From positions 1 through 17,558 of the forward strand of contig CANHZL010000022.1 in the NCBI GenBank assembly GCA_947465345.1: DNA of 17,558 bases. Direction: 5' to 3'. A program made the position numbers and the translations under genes. Origin of the DNA: Opitutia bacterium (GTDB lineage: Bacteria > Verrucomicrobiota > Verrucomicrobiae > Opitutales > UBA953). Shown piece by piece: positions 14,391-17,558 of this stretch. The first letter of the stretch is position 1, and each line of letters starts with the position of its first letter. The notes under the pieces were generated by a model. The model saw nothing but the letters and a program-made list of their open reading frames with translations. It was not told the origin of the DNA and searched no databases.

Positions 14391-15727
14391 CCTCGAGCCA
14401 AGGATCGGCCAAGGGCGTCACCGGTCCGGATGACGTGCATGAGCGCAATGCCTCCGCGGAACGCTCCGTGGAAATGGAGTCCGGGGTGCGCGGCTTCGGT
14501 CTGGGCGAGCGCCGCTTCTCTACGCCGCTGGCCTGCATCATATTGAGGGATTGCCCGTTCCCACCGCTGGATCCACTCCTTGCGCGGCGTGGCCTTGATG
14601 CCGAGTGTCGTGGCGAGTTCGGCATCCACGACCTTGCGCAGGGCCTCGTCTGTAAGTGCAGCCAGATCAGGTCGGCGCGCTCCGCCGATGAAGCAGCAGA
14701 GCAGCGCATGGCCTTCGGGCGCCCGTGCCGGAAGTACCGACGTCGGAAAGAGACAGCCGAGCACTTCACGTTTCTCGGCGCCTGGTGTCAGGTAGCCGAA
14801 ACCATCGAGCGGGTGCGGCACATCAGTGACGGCGTAGCCGCGGGCGACGACGGTCACGGCCGGCACGGATGCGTGCTCCCAGTCACGCAGCATGCGCGTG
14901 ACGGATTCGTCGAAGGTAAGGGAGGCCCAATGCCAATGAGGTGCGGTCACGATCAGGTGCTTCGCGCACGCACCGTCTTCCGTGCCGTCGGCGTCGCGCC
15001 AGGCGACGTTCCAGCCTTTGGCGTCGCGGCGAATCTGCGTGGCGACGCTGCGTAGGCGAAGTTCCGCGCCGAGGGGCATGGCCATCGCGTCCGCGAGCTG
15101 CTGCATGCCTCGTGGAAAGCCGACGACCTTACGGCTCACCTTGGGGGCGCGACGAAGGCCATTGAGCACCGAGCCAAATTCCTGTTCGAAGGCGTGGATG
15201 CGCGGGAAGCAGTCGGCCATCACCAATTTCGACGGGTCGCCGGCATGGACGCCGGAGACGACTGGATCCATGAGCATCGCCGCGGCTTCTGGGCCGAAGC
15301 GACGCGACGCGAACTGCTCGACCGTTTCCCCGACGTGGCCCCCTTTGCCGCGGAATATTTCCGTCATCAAGCGCAGCTTCCCTTGGAAGGTCAGCAGATT
15401 AGAACCGAAGAGGCTCAAAGGGTTGGCGCCCAGCCCGTGGAGTTTGCCGTGGGCGTAGATGTAGCGTTTTGCCGCCCGCATGTCGGCCGATTGGGTGGCT
15501 TCGGCCAAGCCATAGGCCGCGAGCAGCGCTTCGTCTTCGGCGCCTTCGAGTTGGAGGGTGTTGGGCCCGGTTTCCACCAGCCAGCCGTCTTCACGGATGG
15601 TCCGGATCGAGCCGCCTACGCGGGCTGCGGGTTCGATGACCTTCACCTTCGCGCCGGCACGGGTCATGGCGTTGGCGACGGCCAGTCCGGCCGGTCCGGC
15701 TCCGAGTATGACCGCGTCGAGCACCAT
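14387..15727 (-). CDS. hemY: oxygen-dependent protoporphyrinogen/coproporphyrinogen oxidase
   Basis: This FAD enzyme (also called hemG in oxygen-dependent families, or pgoX/cgoX) oxidises a porphyrinogen to its porphyrin late in haem synthesis. It has 446 residues, typical for the family. The FAD-binding start is AVILGAGPAGLAVANA (G9-x-G11-x-x-G14) followed by the acidic E in VKVIEPAARVGGSIRT. The WLVETGPNTLQ segment fits the 'e.Gp..l' motif of these oxidases. The C-terminal FHGAFRGGIALMHVIRTGDALG closes the FAD site. Whether the substrate is proto- or coproporphyrinogen cannot be decided here. The gene overlaps the convergent MFS stop by four bases. Its promoter appears to place +1 on the start codon. 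Confidence 0.9.
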   Translation of the reverse strand: MVLDAVILGAGPAGLAVANAMTRAGAKVKVIEPAARVGGSIRTIREDGWLVETGPNTLQLEGAEDEALLAAYGLAEATQSADMRAAKRYIYAHGKLHGLGANPLSLFGSNLLTFQGKLRLMTEIFRGKGGHVGETVEQFASRRFGPEAAAMLMDPVVSGVHAGDPSKLVMADCFPRIHAFEQEFGSVLNGLRRAPKVSRKVVGFPRGMQQLADAMAMPLGAELRLRSVATQIRRDAKGWNVAWRDADGTEDGACAKHLIVTAPHWHWASLTFDESVTRMLRDWEHASVPAVTVVARGYAVTDVPHPLDGFGYLTPGAEKREVLGCLFPTSVLPARAPEGHALLCCFIGGARRPDLAALTDEALRKVVDAELATTLGIKATPRKEWIQRWERAIPQYDAGQRRREAALAQTEAAHPGLHFHGAFRGGIALMHVIRTGDALGRSLARG

Positions 15728-15763
15728 GGCCTAATTATCGACTGCCAACGATAGGGTTGGCAA
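15727..15763 (-). promoter_or_regulatory. putative hemY promoter giving a leaderless transcript
   Basis: Reading the minus strand, TTGCCA (15763-15758) and GATAAT (15739-15734) are separated by 18 bases; each matches the sigma-70 consensus at five of six positions. The base seven after the -10 box is the A of the hemY ATG at 15727, so transcription would start on the start codon. Confidence 0.5.
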
Positions 15764-15767
15764 CCCT
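15744..15767. repeat. two overlapping inverted repeats between hemY and the DUF481 gene
   Basis: GCCAAC (15744-15749) is complementary to GTTGGC (15756-15761), and AGGGTT (15753-15758) is complementary to AACCCT (15762-15767). The two pairings share bases and exclude each other. They cover the hemY -35 box, so they could be an operator for a regulator of either divergent gene. Confidence 0.5.
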
Positions 15768-15793
15768 GCGTCCTTGCGGCTGTCTTCCTCCTC

Positions 15794-16804
15794 ATGAGGG
15801 CCCTGCTGCTTCTTTTTCTGACCGCCACGTGCTTGGCGGACACCGTCACCATGAAGGACGGCACTTTCCTGAAAGGCCGCATCGAACGTATCGCCTCCGG
15901 CGTGCTGGAGATGCGTGTGCCGGTGCTCGGCGAGGCCAACTTGCAACACCTCCAGCTGGCGCAGGTCGAGTCGTTCTTCACCGATGACGCCGTGCTGGTG
16001 AGTTCCGGCGGCGTGGTCTCCCGTGGCGCGGCCAACGCGGCCGGCGGGCGTGTCGCTTCGCAGGGTGGGGCGGAGACCAGTCCTTTAGATTCGGCCTTAG
16101 AGCTGTGGCGCGATCCGTCGCTGCGCCCTGCGGAGACCGCCAAAAAGCGCCAATGGACCACGCAGGCCGATGTCGATGTCTCAGGTCGTAACGGCATCGT
16201 GATGGGGTCGGGCTTCAGCGCCGGCTTTTCGGCCAAAGGTGTGACCAAGGCCAGCACCGTAATCGCAGGTGTTCGGTTGGTGCGGGCGGATGCGGGCAAC
16301 CTCACTTCGGCCGACGACTTGCACGTCACCGCTTCCTATGAGACCAATCCGACGGACGTCGTCTTCTGGTATGTGCGGAGTGATACTGGTTATGACAATG
16401 CCCGCCTGATTGATTTCTTCTCCGTGAACGCGGGCGGCTGGGGCTTCCGTTTACACTCTGATGCGAAGGGTAAGCTGGACGCGCGACTCGGTCTGGCGCA
16501 CCGCTACGAACGATACGCTTCGCCGAGCGAGCCTAGCCTAGCTGCACCTTCGGCGGATGTCGGTCTGATCTTTACGCGGGAGCTGGGATGGGCGGCCTGG
16601 GACAGCTCGCTTAATTTCGTGCCCTCGTTCCAGAAGTCGGGGGACTTCTACATCCGTCACGAGACGAGCCTCAACGTCCTGCGCAGCGCTGGCCCGCTTT
16701 CCTTGAGGGTAGGGGTGTCCAATGATTTCAGGTCCAAACCCCTGCCGACCCAGGTTAAGACGGATACGGCCTATTTTCTTCGAACAACCTATGTTTGGAA
16801 GTAA
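15794..16804 (+). CDS. DUF481-family outer-membrane beta-barrel protein
   Basis: This 336-residue protein has a signal peptide MRALLLLFLTATCLA with likely cleavage before D16. Residues ~16-70 form a small domain (DTVTMKDGTFLKGRIERI, then a VxxFFTDD segment) often found ahead of DUF481. From about residue 115 the chain alternates hydrophobic and polar residues in repeated strands (for example STVIAGVRLVRAD, DVVFWYVRSDTGY, GWGFRLHSDAKG, LNVLRSAGPLSLRVGVSND) ending in YFLRTTYVWK, as expected for an outer-membrane barrel. The function of DUF481 proteins (E. coli YdiY is one) is unknown. It is divergent from hemY, which shares its 66-base upstream region. No Shine-Dalgarno is seen. Confidence 0.82.
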   Translation: MRALLLLFLTATCLADTVTMKDGTFLKGRIERIASGVLEMRVPVLGEANLQHLQLAQVESFFTDDAVLVSSGGVVSRGAANAAGGRVASQGGAETSPLDSALELWRDPSLRPAETAKKRQWTTQADVDVSGRNGIVMGSGFSAGFSAKGVTKASTVIAGVRLVRADAGNLTSADDLHVTASYETNPTDVVFWYVRSDTGYDNARLIDFFSVNAGGWGFRLHSDAKGKLDARLGLAHRYERYASPSEPSLAAPSADVGLIFTRELGWAAWDSSLNFVPSFQKSGDFYIRHETSLNVLRSAGPLSLRVGVSNDFRSKPLPTQVKTDTAYFLRTTYVWK

Positions 16805-16815
16805 GCGGTCGTTAT

Positions 16816-16853
16816 TGCCTAAAAATAGTCACAAATGCCTAAAAAAGCACAAA
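16816..16853. repeat. tandem direct repeat upstream of glnN
   Basis: TGCCTAAAAA occurs at 16816-16825 and again at 16836-16845, exactly 20 bases apart, and each copy is followed by ACAAA (16831-16835 and 16849-16853). Two helical turns of spacing puts both copies on the same DNA face. The position is about 40-70 bases upstream of the sigma-54 promoter's -24 box, suitable for an activator site. Confidence 0.5.
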
Positions 16854-16883
16854 ACCCCCTGTGAATGGTTACCTATTGAACCG

Positions 16884-16899
16884 TGGCACAGTGGGTGCT
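16884..16899 (+). promoter_or_regulatory. putative sigma-54 promoter of glnN
   Basis: TGGCACAGTGGGTGCT matches the -24/-12 consensus TGGCACGN4TTGCW: the GG (16885-16886) and GC (16897-16898) doublets have the exact 10-base spacing, with mismatches only at the seventh and twelfth positions. Transcription would start near 16910, about 33 bases before the glnN ATG. Sigma-54 control of glutamine synthetase is well known in other bacteria. Confidence 0.7.
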
Positions 16900-16943
16900 T
16901 TGAAATTGTTCGTTAATAGACACTTTTTCCAATCCCCCAATCC

Positions 16944-17558
16944 ATGAGCACCAACCCAGCCCGCCGCAACGCCATCGAGGCGATTGCTTCTCAGCCTCGC
17001 CTTCAGGGCAGCTTCGACTTCCGCAATGAGAAGATCGATCTGATCTACGGCCAGAATGTCTTCTCCCTCGATAAGATGGAGAAGCGCCTCCCGAAGGACG
17101 TCTTCAAGTCTCTCAAGTCTAGCATCGAAGCCGGCATCAAACTCGATGCTGCGGCCGCCGACGTCGTCGCCGCCGCCATCAAGGATTGGGCTCTCGAGCG
17201 TGGCGCTACGCACTACGCGCACGTCTTCTACCCGCTCACCGGCTTCACCGCCGAAAAGCACGACACCTTCTTCGAGCCTAACGGTAACGGCACCCTCGCC
17301 CAGTTCTCCGGCAAGGCGCTGATCCAGGCCGAACCCGACGCCTCCTCCTTCCCGAACGGCGGCCTCCGCTCCACCTTCGAAGCCCGTGGCTACACCGCCT
17401 GGGACGTCACCTCCCCGGCTTACATCTTCGACACCGAGAACGGTTCGACCCTCTGCATCCCGACCGCGTTCGTCTCCTGGAAGGGCGAGGCTATCGACAA
17501 GAAGACCCCGCTCCTCCGTTCGATGGCTGCCGTCAACAAGGCCGCCTCCCGCGTCCTC
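16944..17558 (+). CDS. glnN: glutamine synthetase type III, N-terminal part (runs off the window)
   Basis: GSIII makes glutamine from glutamate, ammonia and ATP; family members are about 700 residues, so the 205 codons seen are roughly the first third. The reading frame is open to the window's end. Family signatures are [79 protein letters not shown] and YTAWD, followed by CIPTAF and [10 protein letters not shown]. The ATG at 16944 fits the usual start ([14 protein letters not shown]). The 139-base leader is A/T-rich relative to the rest of the window and carries a sigma-54 promoter and tandem repeats, so expression probably responds to nitrogen supply. No Shine-Dalgarno is seen. Confidence 0.96.
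   Translation, partial: MSTNPARRNAIEAIASQPRLQGSFDFRNEKIDLIYGQNVFSLDKMEKRLPKDVFKSLKSSIEAGIKLDAAAADVVAAAIKDWALERGATHYAHVFYPLTGFTAEKHDTFFEPNGNGTLAQFSGKALIQAEPDASSFPNGGLRSTFEARGYTAWDVTSPAYIFDTENGSTLCIPTAFVSWKGEAIDKKTPLLRSMAAVNKAASRVL

Noticed and set aside
1..17558. Search for tRNA, rRNA, CRISPR, insertion sequences, integrase genes or toxin-antitoxin pairs.
   Set aside because: None seen by eye: intergenic regions are all under 140 bases, without cloverleaf-like sequences, repeat arrays or transposase motifs.

Overview
The window is a 17.6 kb stretch of GC-rich bacterial chromosome packed with housekeeping genes. It shows no insertion sequence, prophage, CRISPR array, tRNA or rRNA. Several traits fit Verrucomicrobiota, perhaps Opitutae: Ala/Lys/Pro-rich tails on ribosomal proteins, a type III glutamine synthetase, a type-2 (cytosolic-like) malate dehydrogenase, a DUF481 outer-membrane protein implying a Gram-negative envelope, and almost no Shine-Dalgarno sequences. 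That placement is inference, not proof.

Layout. Positions 1-2869 hold the 'alpha' ribosomal operon in canonical order: end of rpsM, rpsK, rpsD, rpoA, rplQ, closed by a clear intrinsic terminator. Next come a 78-residue membrane/zinc-ribbon protein and guaA (GMP synthetase). Positions 4815-10027 form a tightly packed nucleic-acid block: dnaX (clamp-loader tau/gamma), a YfcE-like phosphodiesterase, an HrpB-type DEAH helicase and a DEDDh 3'-5' exonuclease. mdh follows and ends in a hairpin terminator. On the minus strand lies a two-gene unit, a secreted DUF362-like protein followed by a GT32-like sugar transferase. Then come a plus-strand MFS exporter, a convergent minus-strand hemY-type porphyrinogen oxidase, a divergent DUF481 outer-membrane protein, and the first 205 codons of glnN (GSIII), which runs off the window.

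The most interesting signals are regulatory. dnaX carries a run of nine A residues exactly at the junction between the clamp-loader core and the tau-specific C-terminus; both alternative frames stop within 12 codons, so a short gamma form is predicted by slippage. The glnN leader has a near-consensus sigma-54 (-24/-12) promoter with a tandem 20-bp-spaced repeat upstream, which predicts nitrogen control. hemY has a promoter placed so that transcription would start at the A of its ATG (leaderless), embedded in two overlapping inverted repeats. Of the starts examined, only rpoA has a convincing, well-spaced Shine-Dalgarno. I see no wholly new multi-gene system; the least characterised coding content is the DUF362-like/glycosyltransferase pair and the small zinc-ribbon membrane protein.
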